From Methylocystis sp. SC2 (GTDB lineage: Bacteria; Pseudomonadota; Alphaproteobacteria; Rhizobiales; Beijerinckiaceae), in contig NC_018485.1 of NCBI RefSeq assembly GCF_000304315.1, positions 280,501 to 344,500 of the forward strand: a stretch of 64,000 bases of DNA. Direction: 5' to 3'. Positions 1 to 9,334 of the stretch are shown here, piece after piece. A model generated the notes under the pieces. It made no database searches. It was given only the letters and a program-made list of their open reading frames with translations, and was not told the origin of the DNA. The stretch's first letter is position 1. The number at the start of each line of letters is the position of its first letter. Made by a program: the position numbers and the translations under genes.

Positions 1-165
1 GAGTTCGATGAGATTTTCCGGCGCGTGAAGGACGAAGGCGTCGTCTTTGGCAGCGCGCCGGGTCGATTCACCGACGGCCAGCTCAACGACTGGAACGGCG
101 GCCGCGGCGTCTATTTCAAAAGCCCCGACGGCCATGTGCTCGAGCTGATGACGCAGCCGCAGTAG
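1..165 (+). CDS. VOC/glyoxalase-fold protein, C-terminal 54 residues (5' end outside window)
   Basis: The open frame enters from the left edge and stops at 163-165. The visible end has the closing strand of a vicinal-oxygen-chelate domain: a GGRGVYFKSPDGHVLELM-type stretch, in which the last glutamate is the usual metal ligand position of glyoxalase/dioxygenase folds. The substrate cannot be told from this fragment. A second, decayed copy of the last 17 codons lies at 1373-1423, so the gene end has been duplicated around the protease gene that follows. Confidence 0.75.
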   Translation, partial: EFDEIFRRVKDEGVVFGSAPGRFTDGQLNDWNGGRGVYFKSPDGHVLELMTQPQ

Positions 166-326
166 GCGTCGTCCTGGCCTGGCGGGGGGCTCGGCGAGTC
201 AGCTACTAGGCAGTGCTCGGTCATTGTTGCGCTGCAAGAAGCGCGCTTCCATTGATCTGGCGACTTTTTTCTGTTCGGCTGAGCTTTGGACCGGATAAGT
301 TCGAACTGGTTTTTGGCAGTGTTGAA

Positions 327-1364
327 ATGGACGATTTAGAAAGCTTGAGACTAGCATTAGATCGCGAGCGGCTGAAGTTCGAACGACAGAAGCTTGCAAC
401 GGAAGTAAGACATAGGCGACAGGAGTCGAGAAGGCCCAGGCCCGCATTCTGGAAAGATCTCCTGTCGAACCCTCTGGCGTTGGCGATCGTCGGCGGCTTC
501 ATCACGCTTATGACGAGTATTGTGTCGTCGACTTACACTTCCTCGCAAAATCGGGAAGCGGAGAAGATGCGTGCAGCCTATGCTCGTGACAGCGCGCGCG
601 ACAGCCTAGCTGCGGACCTTATCAAGAAATTTGTCGAGGGCCCCTCCCGAGAAGCTGTGCGGGAAAACCTCAAATTTTTGGTCGACGCCGGACTGGTCCC
701 GACCTACGCAAACGAAATCAGAGCGTATCTCCAAGCTAATCCAGATGCCGCGCCTCAAGTCGCCTTCCGAGGAGGCATTACTGGCGTAGACGACGCTGTT
801 CCGGTTGAAAGACTTTCAAAGTCCGACCCGATGGCAACACTCGCGCAAAGCGTCGGTCGTCTCGCGAGCGCCAATGGGCAGGAACTGTGTACTGCTTTCC
901 TCGTCGCACCCAGAGTGATCGCCGCAGCGGGCCACTGCATCTTAAACTCGCAAGAAAAGACGATGAAATTTCTGATCGGCGGGAGGGAGATCAACGCGAT
1001 GGTGGTTTCGAGAGAATTCACCACCTTAGGAAAAAAGAATTATGCGGTTCTCAACCTAACCGACGCTCCATCGCTTCCGTTTCTCAAGTTGGCGAAACGG
1101 GCGCCATCCATGGGCGAGCATCTCTCAATCCTCATGTTCCGCGGCTCCGCGAAACAGCTTGCGGTCCGTTCAGATGACTGTCGTGTGTCTGCTATCGAAT
1201 CAGAAACATTTGTCCATGGTTGTGATACCGGACCGGGATCGTCGGGAGCTCCGATCATTTCGGAAATGGGGGAGGTCATCGGTGTGCACAACGGACGCAA
1301 AAATCAAGGTGCAAGCGACGCGGGCGGATGGGCGACGAGAGCCGACGCTCTGCCCATCTATTGA
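327..1364 (+). CDS. Membrane-anchored trypsin-like (S1-fold) protein, catalytic Asp replaced by Asn
   Basis: The frame is open from 213; I prefer the ATG at 327 (345 aa), which begins directly with a charged coiled-coil-like segment (residues 2-35). One hydrophobic helix follows at about 48-68, then a linker (80-140). A chymotrypsin-fold domain occupies about 170-345. The catalytic His is in the AAGHC motif (H203) and the nucleophile in GSSGAP (S306). Cys pairs 188/204 and 285/299 could form the usual disulfides. The DxAxL motif of the catalytic Asp reads NYAVL (N238), which would strongly reduce or abolish proteolysis. Codon use is more AT-rich than its neighbours, and the gene sits between two copies of the VOC gene end, suggesting acquisition. 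Coiled coil plus membrane helix plus trypsin fold resembles predicted effector proteins of conflict systems, but no partner gene is visible. Confidence 0.7.
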   Translation: MDDLESLRLALDRERLKFERQKLATEVRHRRQESRRPRPAFWKDLLSNPLALAIVGGFITLMTSIVSSTYTSSQNREAEKMRAAYARDSARDSLAADLIKKFVEGPSREAVRENLKFLVDAGLVPTYANEIRAYLQANPDAAPQVAFRGGITGVDDAVPVERLSKSDPMATLAQSVGRLASANGQELCTAFLVAPRVIAAAGHCILNSQEKTMKFLIGGREINAMVVSREFTTLGKKNYAVLNLTDAPSLPFLKLAKRAPSMGEHLSILMFRGSAKQLAVRSDDCRVSAIESETFVHGCDTGPGSSGAPIISEMGEVIGVHNGRKNQGASDAGGWATRADALPIY

Positions 1365-1372
1365 CTAGGCGC

Positions 1373-1423
1373 TTCAAGAACCCGCACTGCCATGTTTTAG
1401 GACGGATGACGCAGCCACAGTAG
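1373..1423 (+). pseudogene. Decayed second copy of the VOC gene 3' end
   Basis: Read in frame, these 17 codons give FKNPHCHVLGRMTQPQ then TAG, against FKSPDGHVLELMTQPQ then TAG at the end of the first gene. The last 34 bases of the two copies differ at 7 positions by eye. No open frame extends it upstream, so it is a remnant only. It lies right after the protease-like gene and marks the far border of the inserted segment. Confidence 0.7.
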
Positions 1424-1434
1424 CGCGCGCCGCC

Positions 1435-2241
1435 CTAGGCCGCTCGGGCCTCGTAAAAAATCGCCTGCATCGGCAGGCGCATGGGGGTCTCGCCGAGTTC
1501 TTGCGCGAGCCGCTCGGTCAGCGCCTCGACAAGCGATTCGGGGCGCGCGCCGCCGCGCTCGCGGAGCTGTTCGAAGAGCGGACTGCCGAAGACGAATCCC
1601 CTCGCAAAAGTCGCCGGGTCTGTGACCTCTGCGACGCGCGCCTTTACGGAAATGACGATGTCCGTGAAGCCGGCGTCGATCAGCGATTCCTTGATGGGAT
1701 CGATCTCGGCGCAGGAAAAAGCCAGAAACTGCGGCGGATCGCCGGGAAAAAATCGTTCGATCACCTCGAGCCCCAGGCGAGGGAAAGGATTGTGGCGCGG
1801 CGCATCCCAGACGCTAAAGAAATATTCGCCGCCCGGCCGCAGAGTCCGTCGCGCCTCACGATGCGCGCGGTCCTTATCGGGAAAGAACATCAGCCCGAAC
1901 TGACAGACGATCGCGTCGAAGGCGCCGTCGTCAAAAGGCAGGGCCGTCGCGTCGGCCGAACGGAAAATCACTTGCTCCGCAGCGCCGAACTTCGTCTTCG
2001 CCACTTCGAGCATCGGCGCATGGAGGTCGGTTGCGGTCAGCTTCGCCTGTGGATCGAGAGAGTCGCGCAGCTTGCGCGTGACGATTCCCGTGCCTGCCGC
2101 CATTTCGAGCACGTCCATTGGCGCGCTCGCGGCCGTCCGAGCGGCGACATCGGCGGCGTAATCCGCAAAGAGCACCGGACCGAGGCCACGGTCGTAAAAA
2201 ATGGGAATGTCGCCGATGAAGCGCGCTGTTTCGCGGTTCAC
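1435..2241 (-). CDS. Class I SAM-dependent methyltransferase
   Basis: This 268-aa protein has the Rossmann-like methyltransferase core. Motif I is VLEMAAGTGIVTRKL (about residues 44-58), an acidic residue follows at ATDLHAPML, and motif IV/post-I is FDAIVCQFGLMFF with the UbiE-like F/FP pattern. It most resembles UbiE/Methyltransf_11 proteins acting on small molecules; the substrate is unknown. The start is a GTG preceded by AAGGA at a suitable distance. It stands alone, with the acquired protease-like gene convergent on its left. Confidence 0.8.
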   Translation of the reverse strand: MNRETARFIGDIPIFYDRGLGPVLFADYAADVAARTAASAPMDVLEMAAGTGIVTRKLRDSLDPQAKLTATDLHAPMLEVAKTKFGAAEQVIFRSADATALPFDDGAFDAIVCQFGLMFFPDKDRAHREARRTLRPGGEYFFSVWDAPRHNPFPRLGLEVIERFFPGDPPQFLAFSCAEIDPIKESLIDAGFTDIVISVKARVAEVTDPATFARGFVFGSPLFEQLRERGGARPESLVEALTERLAQELGETPMRLPMQAIFYEARAA

Positions 2242-2280
2242 GGCGACATTCCTTCAATCAGCAGAGACGGGCGCCTGCCG

Positions 2281-2325
2281 CGTGACCCGCCCCTGCTCGT
2301 GAGCTGAAACAGGGACTGGGTCACG
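2281..2325 (-). terminator. Hairpin downstream of the Pro/Ala/Lys-rich gene
   Basis: CGTGACCC at 2281-2288 pairs with GGGTCACG at 2318-2325, with a nested CCCTG/CAGGG. It lies just past the stop of the gene at 2342-2848, read on the minus strand. There is no clear T-run, so it may be a non-canonical terminator or simply a stable hairpin. Confidence 0.3.
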
Positions 2326-2341
2326 GGCGACGACTGGCGCT

Positions 2342-2848
2342 TTACTGCGCAGGCTGTTCGGCCGGCTCCTCGACCGGAGCTGCGGGCTTCGGCTTGGGTT
2401 TAGCCTTGGGCTTCGGCTTCGGCTTCGGCTTAACCGGCTGCTCGACCACCGCCTCTGGGGCCGGAGCCGCCTCGGGCATCGCCATGGGCGCGGCTTGCGG
2501 CGGCGGCGGCGCTTCGGTCAACGGCGCCGGAGCGGGCGCCGGGGCCGGCGCGCTCTCCATTGGCGCTTCTACGGCCGCCGGCTGCTCAGCCGGAGGCGTT
2601 TCGGGCGCCGGCGCGGCCGAGGCGTCAGGCGCAGCCGCGGCGTCGGGTGCAGCCGTGGCGTCCGACTCGGCTGGAGGCGCCGGGGCTTCGCCCGGCGCAG
2701 CGTCCTCGGCGGGCGCAGGTTTGAACCGGCCCTCGATCGCGGCTTTCAGATTGGCGACGCCTTCGGTCGGCGCAGCGTAGATGCCGAGGCCAAAACCTAT
2801 CGCGCCAAAGATAACCGCCGTCAGAATTGTTGAAATGCCACGCGCCAT
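2342..2848 (-). CDS. Small inner-membrane protein with Ala/Pro-rich and Lys-Pro tail
   Basis: I start this gene at the ATG ending at 2848 because AGAGGA lies about 9 nt upstream; the frame is open further 5' but that part is arginine-rich and implausible. The 168-aa product has one N-terminal membrane helix (residues 6-27), then a long Ala/Pro/Glu-rich stretch and an alternating Lys-Pro tail (PKPKPKPKAKPKP) before the end. The tail could span periplasm or bind acidic polymers, as TonB-like Pro-Lys rods do; there is no TonB C-terminal domain. Function unknown. The neighbouring metG is transcribed the same way. The 290 bp between the two genes show no gene. Confidence 0.6.
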   Translation of the reverse strand: MARGISTILTAVIFGAIGFGLGIYAAPTEGVANLKAAIEGRFKPAPAEDAAPGEAPAPPAESDATAAPDAAAAPDASAAPAPETPPAEQPAAVEAPMESAPAPAPAPAPLTEAPPPPQAAPMAMPEAAPAPEAVVEQPVKPKPKPKPKAKPKPKPAAPVEEPAEQPAQ

Positions 2849-3140
2849 TCCATGGTTTCCTCTGTAAGATAAAGAGCCGCCGAGCGACGACACAACGAAG
2901 GCGGATGTTGTTGCGCGAACGCTCGATCGAGCGGCGCGAGTTCCTTTACAAGGAGCCCGGGCGTTCATACTTGCACGCCCGCGCTTTGGCCGACAAGCCC
3001 GCAAAGACGATGGTCAATTGCACGGCGCCGCCATTTGAAGCGGCTGATTATGGTCAGCGCATGGCGAGCACAGGCGGCGGCCCGCGTCAAGGCCGAGCGT
3101 CGAAGACGGCGATCGGCGCCCGGCGTCCGCTGCAGCGGGA

Positions 3141-4700
3141 CTAACGCGCCTCCTCTTCCAGAAACCTCGGAAACACCGGCGTCGGCGGCGGGAGCGGCGC
3201 GCCCTCCTGCAGGGCGTTCGCCGCGTCGGCGTGCGCGAAGTCCCGCGCGTCCGGCCCGACGTCCAGGAGATCGAGAAGCTTGCCGGCGGATTCGGGCATA
3301 AACGGCTGCAGGGGAATCGCCAGCCGGCGCAGCGTTTCGGCGGTGACGTAGAGAATCGTCTCCATCCGCGCGGGGTCGCTCTTCTTCTTCGCCCAGGGTT
3401 CTTCACCGGCGAAGTAGCGATTCGCCTCGGCGACGACGCGGAAAATTTCCGCCAGCGCGTGGTGCGGCGCGTATTCCTCCATCGCGGCGCGGGCTTTCGC
3501 CATCACGTCGGCCGCTTGCGCGAGAATGTCGTTGTCGGCGTCCGTAAGGACATGTTTACGTGGTACGGCGCCCATACAATTCTTGGCGATCATCGACAGC
3601 GAGCGCTGCGCGAGATTGCCGAGGTCGTTGGCGAGATCGGCGTTGATGCGGTTGACGATCGCCTCGTGCGAATAATTGCCGTCCTGGCCGAAAGGAATCT
3701 CGCGCAGAAAGAAATAACGCAGCTGGTCGACGCCATAGCGCTCGGCCAAATCGATCGGATCGACGACATTGCCGACCGACTTCGACATCTTCTCGCCTTT
3801 GGAGAACAGGAAGCCGTGGACGACGACCTGCTTGGGCAAAGGCGCGCCTGCGGACATCAGGAACGCCGGCCAGTAGATGGCGTGAAAGCGGGTGATGTCC
3901 TTGCCGATGACATGCGCGTCGGCGGGCCAGAAGCACGCCTTGTTTCCGCCTTCCGTAAGATATCCCGTAGCCGTTACGTAATTCGTAAGCGCATCGACCC
4001 AGACATACATCACGTGCTTCGCGGCGGTGTGCGCGCTCGGCGGGATCTCGATGCCCCAATCGAATGTCGTACGCGACACCGAGAGGTCGGTCAGCCCGCG
4101 CTTCACGAAGGCGACGATCTCGTTTCTGTAGTGTTCGGGCGTGATGAAGCGCGGATGCGCCGCGTAATGCGCCAGCAATTTCTCCGCATAGGCCGACAAT
4201 TTGAAGAACCAGCTCTCCTCCTCCACCCACTCGACCGGCGTGCCCGTCGGCGCGAATTTCTTGCCGTCGCGTTCGGTGAGCTCGTCCTCGTCGTAATAGG
4301 CCTCGTCGCGCACCGAATACCAGCCGGCGTATTTGGAGAGATAAAGGTCGCCGTTCGCCTCCATGCGCCGCCACATTTCGAGCACGGTCTCTTTGTGGCG
4401 CGCCTGCGTCGTGCGCACGATGTCGTCGGCGCGGGCGTTCAGCGCCTCGCCCATCCGCGCGAATTGCGCGGCGGTGCGGTCGGCGAGCGCCCACGGCGTC
4501 AGCCCTTCCTTCTCGGCCGTGCGCTGCATCTTCTGCCCGTGCTCGTCCATGCCGGTGACAAACAGCACGTCATAGCCGTCAAGCCTCTTCCATCGGGCGA
4601 AGGCGTCGGTGGCGATGCGCTCATAGGCGTGGCCGATATGCGGCGCGCCATTCGCATAGGGAATGGCCGTCGTGATCATGTAAGGGGGGCGTTCAGGCAT
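3141..4700 (-). CDS. metG: Methionyl-tRNA synthetase
   Basis: The 519-aa enzyme charges tRNA-Met with methionine in the cytoplasm. The HIGH signature is at residues 21-24 and KMSKS at 304-308. The connecting region (about 125-165) has no Cys pairs, so this is the zinc-free type common in alphaproteobacteria. It lacks the C-terminal dimerisation domain of the E. coli enzyme, as expected for this length. In many relatives metG directly follows tmk-holB; here those genes lie more than 30 kb away, so the cluster has been split. Confidence 0.95.
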   Translation of the reverse strand: MPERPPYMITTAIPYANGAPHIGHAYERIATDAFARWKRLDGYDVLFVTGMDEHGQKMQRTAEKEGLTPWALADRTAAQFARMGEALNARADDIVRTTQARHKETVLEMWRRMEANGDLYLSKYAGWYSVRDEAYYDEDELTERDGKKFAPTGTPVEWVEEESWFFKLSAYAEKLLAHYAAHPRFITPEHYRNEIVAFVKRGLTDLSVSRTTFDWGIEIPPSAHTAAKHVMYVWVDALTNYVTATGYLTEGGNKACFWPADAHVIGKDITRFHAIYWPAFLMSAGAPLPKQVVVHGFLFSKGEKMSKSVGNVVDPIDLAERYGVDQLRYFFLREIPFGQDGNYSHEAIVNRINADLANDLGNLAQRSLSMIAKNCMGAVPRKHVLTDADNDILAQAADVMAKARAAMEEYAPHHALAEIFRVVAEANRYFAGEEPWAKKKSDPARMETILYVTAETLRRLAIPLQPFMPESAGKLLDLLDVGPDARDFAHADAANALQEGAPLPPPTPVFPRFLEEEAR

Positions 4701-4746
4701 GGCTCGGGTCTAGCGCGGTTTGCGGGCGCGGGGAAGCGCCCCAAGG

Positions 4747-5262
4747 CTATTCGAGAAATGGGGCGAGCGCGGATCGCCATTTTTCCCGCTTTTCGGCGAA
4801 TGTCATCGATGCATGTGCGGGACTCGTCGAGGGCAGTCGGCGTGAAGCGATCGCCGCGGCGCGAACCGACAGCCTGGGCAGAACCAGCCGCTGATAGAGG
4901 CTGGCCGCCGTGGCGCCATTGAAGCCGATCAGCGCGATCTCCGGATGCATCTCGAAAAAGCGCTCGAAATCATTGGCTCGCACAGTCGAGAGCTCGATCC
5001 GCTGGTCGAGGCTGCCAGGCCGATGGGCGCTTGCGCAGACATCCCAGAGGGCGACGCCGCGCGCATTCAGGCTGCGCAGACGATCGACGTAGCAAGCGCC
5101 CGCATCGAAGCCGAACAGGCTGCCCATCAGCGTCCAAAACGCGTTGCGCGGCTGTGCGTAATACTGCTGGCGCTCAAGAGAACGCTGGCCGGGAAGTGAA
5201 CCGAGAATCAAGAGCTTTGCGTCACTTGTCGCCGAGGGAGGGAAGCCGACGGAATAGGTCAT
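4747..5262 (-). CDS. DNA-deoxyinosine glycosylase (UDG superfamily family 6 type)
   Basis: The 171-aa protein has the uracil-DNA-glycosylase fold signatures of the hypoxanthine-DNA glycosylase group: LILGSLPGQRSL (about 18-29) followed by YYAQPRNAFW (about 35-44), a middle GFNGATA, and a C-terminal LPSTSPAH loop that probably inserts into the minor groove. It would excise deamination products, mainly hypoxanthine, from DNA and start base-excision repair. It is a single gene behind metG and divergent from the small gene at 5325. Confidence 0.8.
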   Translation of the reverse strand: MTYSVGFPPSATSDAKLLILGSLPGQRSLERQQYYAQPRNAFWTLMGSLFGFDAGACYVDRLRSLNARGVALWDVCASAHRPGSLDQRIELSTVRANDFERFFEMHPEIALIGFNGATAASLYQRLVLPRLSVRAAAIASRRLPSTSPAHASMTFAEKREKWRSALAPFLE

Positions 5263-5324
5263 TACGGAACTGCGACTCCCCTTCCCGCCTCCGATGCGCT
5301 AAATTGATCGCTCGGAGCATGAGT

Positions 5325-5567
5325 ATGAGCGTAACCAAGAACGCGCCGAGGGATCTGGCGAGGCGCTTCGCCGAGAAGCGGAGCGGTCACACAAATGGCT
5401 GGCGGCGCGAGACCTTCTCGCTGGAGCGCCTCGAGGCGCGGGCGAAGGCGCGCGAGTGGTTCGAACGCTTCCCCAAGGCCGCCTATATGACCGAGATCGA
5501 GTTCTGGCGCGAACTGGAGGATGGGCGGATCGAGTTCACGATGCGCCGCCTGCCGAGCGCCGACTAG
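5325..5567 (+). CDS. Conserved small hypothetical protein (80 aa)
   Basis: An ATG at 5325 has GGAG 7 nt upstream; the ATG at 5319 is too close to it. The product is basic at the N-terminus and ends EFWRELEDGRIEFTMRRLP, with a WF..FP.AAYMTEIEFW core and no membrane helix or metal motif. I do not recognise a function. Its stop codon overlaps the start of the hairpin repeat at 5567. Confidence 0.5.
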   Translation: MSVTKNAPRDLARRFAEKRSGHTNGWRRETFSLERLEARAKAREWFERFPKAAYMTEIEFWRELEDGRIEFTMRRLPSAD

Positions 5568-5674
5568 AGCAGGTTGCGAAAAAGTTGACAGACTTTTTCA
5601 ATGAGAACCTGCTCCAACGTTTTGATTTGGAGCGCTTCCCGATCACATGATTCCATGTGATCGGGAAGCGCTCT
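5567..5674 (+). repeat. Compound palindromic intergenic repeat (REP/MITE-like)
   Basis: Two hairpins lie back to back. The first pairs GAGCAGGTT (5567-5575) with AACCTGCTC (5606-5614) and contains an inner GAAAAAGT/ACTTTTTC stem. The second is a perfect 20-bp stem, 5630-5649 against 5654-5673, with a 4-nt loop. It lies between two convergent genes, so it may also terminate transcription. No other copy was seen in this window. Confidence 0.65.
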
Positions 5675-5688
5675 AGCGCCAGCCCAGC

Positions 5689-6462
5689 CTATTCGGGACC
5701 GACGTCCGGCGTGCGCCAGCCCAGATGCTGGCCGCTGTCGACGGCGATCATCTGCCCCGTCACGTTTTTCGCCCGGCTGAGGTAAACCACGGCGTCGACC
5801 ACGCCGGAGACGTCGGCGGCCCGCTGCAGCGGCACGCCGCGGGCTTCCATCTCGAACTCCCGTTCTCCAAGCGCGGCATTTGCAAAGACCGGCCCCGGTC
5901 CGACGGCGTTGACGCGAATGCGCGGCGCGAAGGCCTGCGCCATGGTGCGCGTCGCCGCCCACAGCGCCGATTTCGACAGCGTGTAGGAGAAATAGCGCGG
6001 CGTGAGACGCAAAACGCTTTGATCGAGAATATTGACGATGGCGCCATCGACGCTTGCCGGCAGCGCCGCCGCAAAGTCGCGCGACAGCAGCAGCGGCGCC
6101 CGCAGATTGACCTGCATCTGCCGCTCATACAGCTCGAGCGAAAAGTCCTGCGCCGCGTCGATTTCAAAAATCGAGGCGTTGTTGACGAGGAGCCGCAGCG
6201 GTCCGAAGGCTTCGCCGGCCTGCTCAATGAGGCGCTGCGTCGATTCCGCGTCGGCAAGATCGGCGATCGCCGTCGCCGCCCGCCCGCCGCGTCGCCGGAT
6301 CGCGTGCGCGGCAAGCTCGGCCTCCTCGGCCGAACGCGGAGAGGCGTGCAGCACGAGGGGCCGCCCCTCGCGCGCGAAGCGCTCGGCGATGGCGAGGCCG
6401 ATGCGACGCGGCGCGCCGGTGACCAGCACCGGGCCGTCCGCGTCGTCGCCGCCCTCGCTCAT
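5689..6462 (-). CDS. Short-chain dehydrogenase/reductase, FolM-like pteridine reductase
   Basis: The 257-aa protein is a classical SDR with the TGAPRRIG cofactor loop (about 16-23), NNAS, and the catalytic YTLSK motif. The stretch around it (DQSVLRLTPRYFSYTLSKSA) and the ending GQxIAVDSGQHLGW match the dihydromonapterin/dihydrofolate reductase FolM group rather than generic SDRs. It probably reduces a dihydropterin with NADPH. It is 28 bp downstream of gyrA and in the same direction, so may share its transcript. The substrate is inferred. Confidence 0.7.
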   Translation of the reverse strand: MSEGGDDADGPVLVTGAPRRIGLAIAERFAREGRPLVLHASPRSAEEAELAAHAIRRRGGRAATAIADLADAESTQRLIEQAGEAFGPLRLLVNNASIFEIDAAQDFSLELYERQMQVNLRAPLLLSRDFAAALPASVDGAIVNILDQSVLRLTPRYFSYTLSKSALWAATRTMAQAFAPRIRVNAVGPGPVFANAALGEREFEMEARGVPLQRAADVSGVVDAVVYLSRAKNVTGQMIAVDSGQHLGWRTPDVGPE

Positions 6463-6490
6463 GCGTTCACCCTCTCGTCGAGCGTCCAGA

Positions 6491-9220
6491 TTAGCCTTCG
6501 GGATCCTCGCCCTCGCCGACGTCGCCGATATGCTCGACGGAGACGACGCGCTCGTCTTCGGCCGTGTCGAAGACGATGACGCCCTGAGCGCCGCGCCCGG
6601 CGATGCGGATGCCGTCGACGGAGCAGCGGATCAGCTGGCCGCCATCCGTCACCAGCATGATTTCGTCGCCATGGCCGACGGGGAAGGAGGCGACGAGCTT
6701 GCCGTTTCTGGCGTTCACCGCCATCGCGACGATGCCTTTGCCGCCGCGGCCCGTCGTACGATATTCGTAAGAGCTCGTACGCTTTCCGTAACCGTTCTCG
6801 GACACGGTCAGAATGATCTGCTCGGCCGCCTGCATCTCGTAAAAGCGGGTATCCGACAGCTCCACGGCGATCGCCGCCTCTTCCGTCTCGGTCCCCGCCT
6901 CGGGCGAAACATCTTCGCCCATGCGCCGGCGCAGCGCGTTGGCGCGTTTCAGATAGGCGGCCCGTTCCTCGCCGGCGGCGTCGAAATGATTGAGAATCGA
7001 CAGCGAGATCACCCGATCGTCCTGCCCCAGCGCCACGCCGCGCACGCCCATCGAGGTGCGGCCCTGGAAGACGCGGACCTCCGGCACGGCGAAGCGGATG
7101 CATTGGCCGTCGCGTGTGGTCAGCAGCACGTCGTCGCGCTCTGTCGCGGTCGCGACGTCGACAATGGCCTCGCCGTCGTCGAGCTTCATGGCGATGAGGC
7201 CGTTGCGGCGAACGTCGACGAAATCGGAGAGTTTGTTGCGCCTCACCGTGCCGCGCGTCGTCGCGAAAATGACGTCGAGCGTCGCCCAGCTGTCCTCGTC
7301 TTCAGGCAGCGGCATGATCGAGGTGATGCGCTCGTCTTGTTCGAGGGGCAGCAGATTGACGAGCGCCTTGCCGCGCGCCTGCGGCGCCGAGAGCGGCAAT
7401 CGCCAGACTTTTTCCTTATAGGCCTTGCCAAGTGAGGAAAAGAACAGCACCGGCGTATGCGTATTGGCGACGAACAGACGGTGGACGAAATCCTCCTCCT
7501 TCGTCTGCATGCCGGAACGGCCTTTGCCGCCGCGCCTTTGCGCGCGATAGGTCGAGAGCGGCACGCGCTTGATATAGCCGGCGTGCGAGACGGTGACGAC
7601 CATGTCTTCGCGGGCGATCAGGTCCTCGTCCTCGACCTCGCCGTCGGCCTCAAGGATCTGCGTGCGGCGCGGCGTGGCGTGGGCGTCTTTCACCGCCAGC
7701 AGTTCGTCCTTGACGATGCCGAACAGGCGTTCGCGCGAGCGCAGAATATCGAGGTAATCGGCGATCTCGGCGGCGAGCTTGTTCAGAGCTTCGGAGATCT
7801 CCTCGCGTCCGAGCGCCGTGAGCCGTTGCAGACGCAGATCGAGAATTGCGCGCGCCTGCGCCTCCGAAAGCCGGATGGCGCCATCATCGCTGAGTCGGTG
7901 CCGCGGGTCGGCGATCAGTTCGACGAGCGGCGCCATGTCCTTGGCCGGCCAGTCCCGCGCCATGAGCGCTTCGCGGGCCGCGGTCGCGTCGGGCGACGTG
8001 CGGATGAGATGGATGACCTCATCGATATTCGCCACCGCGATGGCGAGACCGACCTGCAGATGGGCGCTGTCGCGCGCCTTGTTGAGTCGGAATTTGGTGC
8101 GGCGGGTGACGACCGTCTCGCGGAAATCGACGAAGGCGCGCAGCACGTCATGGAGCGTCATCAGCTCCGGGCGGCCGCCGTTCAACGCGATCATATTGAC
8201 GGGAAAGCTTGTCTGCAGCGTCGTATGACGCCAAAGCTGGTTGAGGACGACGTCGGCGACAGCGTCGCGCTTCAGTTCGACGACGATGCGCATGCCGTCG
8301 CGATCGGACTCATCGCGCAGATCGGCGACGCCCTCGATCTTCTTCTCCCGCACCAGATCGGCGATGCGCTCGATCAGCGTCGCCTTGTTCACCTGATAGG
8401 GTATTTCGGTGAAGATGATCGCCTCGCGATCCTTGCGCAGAGTCTCGATCTCCGACTTGGCGCGCATGATGATCGAACCGCGGCCGGTCGCGAAGGCGTT
8501 GCGAATGCCGCCGCGCCCGAGGATGCTCGCCGCGGTGGGAAAATCCGGTCCCGGCACGATGTCCATCAGCTCGGCGATGGTGATGTCGGGCCGATCGATC
8601 ATGGCGATGCAGGCGTCGATGACCTCGCCGAGATTATGCGGCGGAATGTTCGTCGCCATGCCGACGGCGATGCCGCCGGCGCCGTTGACCAGCAGATTGG
8701 GGAAACGCGCCGGCAGAACCGTCGGCTCGTTCTCCTTGCCGTCGTAATTGGCCTGGAAGTCGACCGTGCCTTCGTCAAGATCTTCGAGCAGCGCGAGCGC
8801 GGGCTTTGCGAGCCGGGACTCGGTGTAGCGCATCGCCGCCGGCGGATCATTGTCGACCGATCCGAAATTGCCCTGCCCGTCAATGAGCGGCAGCCGCATC
8901 GAAAAAGGCTGCGCCATGCGCACAAGCGCGTCGTAGATCGCCGCGTCTCCGTGCGGATGATATTTACCCATCACGTCGCCGACGATGCGCGCCGACTTCA
9001 CATAGGATTTATCGGGCGTATGGCCGTTCTCGTGCATGGAGAACAGAATGCGCCGATGCACGGGCTTCAGGCCGTCACGCACGTCCGGCAGCGCGCGCGA
9101 CACGATCACGCTCATCGCGTAATCGAGATAGCTGCGCTTCATCTCGTCGGCGATGGAAACCGGCCTTATGTCAGAGCCGGGCTTGTCGGAATCGTTTTTC
9201 TTGGAGTCGTCGTCGGCCAA
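6491..9220 (-). CDS. gyrA: DNA gyrase subunit A
   Basis: The 909-aa protein is full length: an N-terminal winged-helix/tower region with the catalytic tyrosine in RYTESRL (Y132), and a C-terminal DNA-wrapping beta-pinwheel with the GyrA box QRRGGKG, which marks it as gyrase rather than topoisomerase IV. With GyrB it introduces negative supercoils using ATP. The quinolone-determining region reads [10 protein letters not shown] (88-97): the serine of E. coli position 83 is alanine (A93), while the aspartate of position 87 is kept. It is transcribed alone or with the downstream SDR gene. Confidence 0.97.
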   Translation of the reverse strand: MADDDSKKNDSDKPGSDIRPVSIADEMKRSYLDYAMSVIVSRALPDVRDGLKPVHRRILFSMHENGHTPDKSYVKSARIVGDVMGKYHPHGDAAIYDALVRMAQPFSMRLPLIDGQGNFGSVDNDPPAAMRYTESRLAKPALALLEDLDEGTVDFQANYDGKENEPTVLPARFPNLLVNGAGGIAVGMATNIPPHNLGEVIDACIAMIDRPDITIAELMDIVPGPDFPTAASILGRGGIRNAFATGRGSIIMRAKSEIETLRKDREAIIFTEIPYQVNKATLIERIADLVREKKIEGVADLRDESDRDGMRIVVELKRDAVADVVLNQLWRHTTLQTSFPVNMIALNGGRPELMTLHDVLRAFVDFRETVVTRRTKFRLNKARDSAHLQVGLAIAVANIDEVIHLIRTSPDATAAREALMARDWPAKDMAPLVELIADPRHRLSDDGAIRLSEAQARAILDLRLQRLTALGREEISEALNKLAAEIADYLDILRSRERLFGIVKDELLAVKDAHATPRRTQILEADGEVEDEDLIAREDMVVTVSHAGYIKRVPLSTYRAQRRGGKGRSGMQTKEEDFVHRLFVANTHTPVLFFSSLGKAYKEKVWRLPLSAPQARGKALVNLLPLEQDERITSIMPLPEDEDSWATLDVIFATTRGTVRRNKLSDFVDVRRNGLIAMKLDDGEAIVDVATATERDDVLLTTRDGQCIRFAVPEVRVFQGRTSMGVRGVALGQDDRVISLSILNHFDAAGEERAAYLKRANALRRRMGEDVSPEAGTETEEAAIAVELSDTRFYEMQAAEQIILTVSENGYGKRTSSYEYRTTGRGGKGIVAMAVNARNGKLVASFPVGHGDEIMLVTDGGQLIRCSVDGIRIAGRGAQGVIVFDTAEDERVVSVEHIGDVGEGEDPEG

Positions 9221-9334
9221 GTGAGCGCCAGTTCAAGGATAGCGTCGAGTTCACATGTCTATAGGCGATTCGAGCGGGCGACGCCAGCACGAGCGCCTTA
9301 TGAAGTTTGATGTTTTTCAAATGCTTATTGGCGC

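Noticed and set aside
2342..2848. Repeated GGCTTCGGCTTCGGC-type DNA as a CRISPR or VNTR array
   Set aside because: It encodes the in-frame Lys-Pro tail and Pro/Ala stretch of a protein; there are no spacers.
3231..4922. 563-codon plus-strand frame opposite metG
   Set aside because: Antisense shadow; composition is typical of reverse frames at high GC.
7457..9310. 617-codon plus-strand frame opposite gyrA
   Set aside because: It mirrors gyrA codons in a GC-rich genome (Arg/Asp/His-rich, no domain); gyrA is unambiguous.
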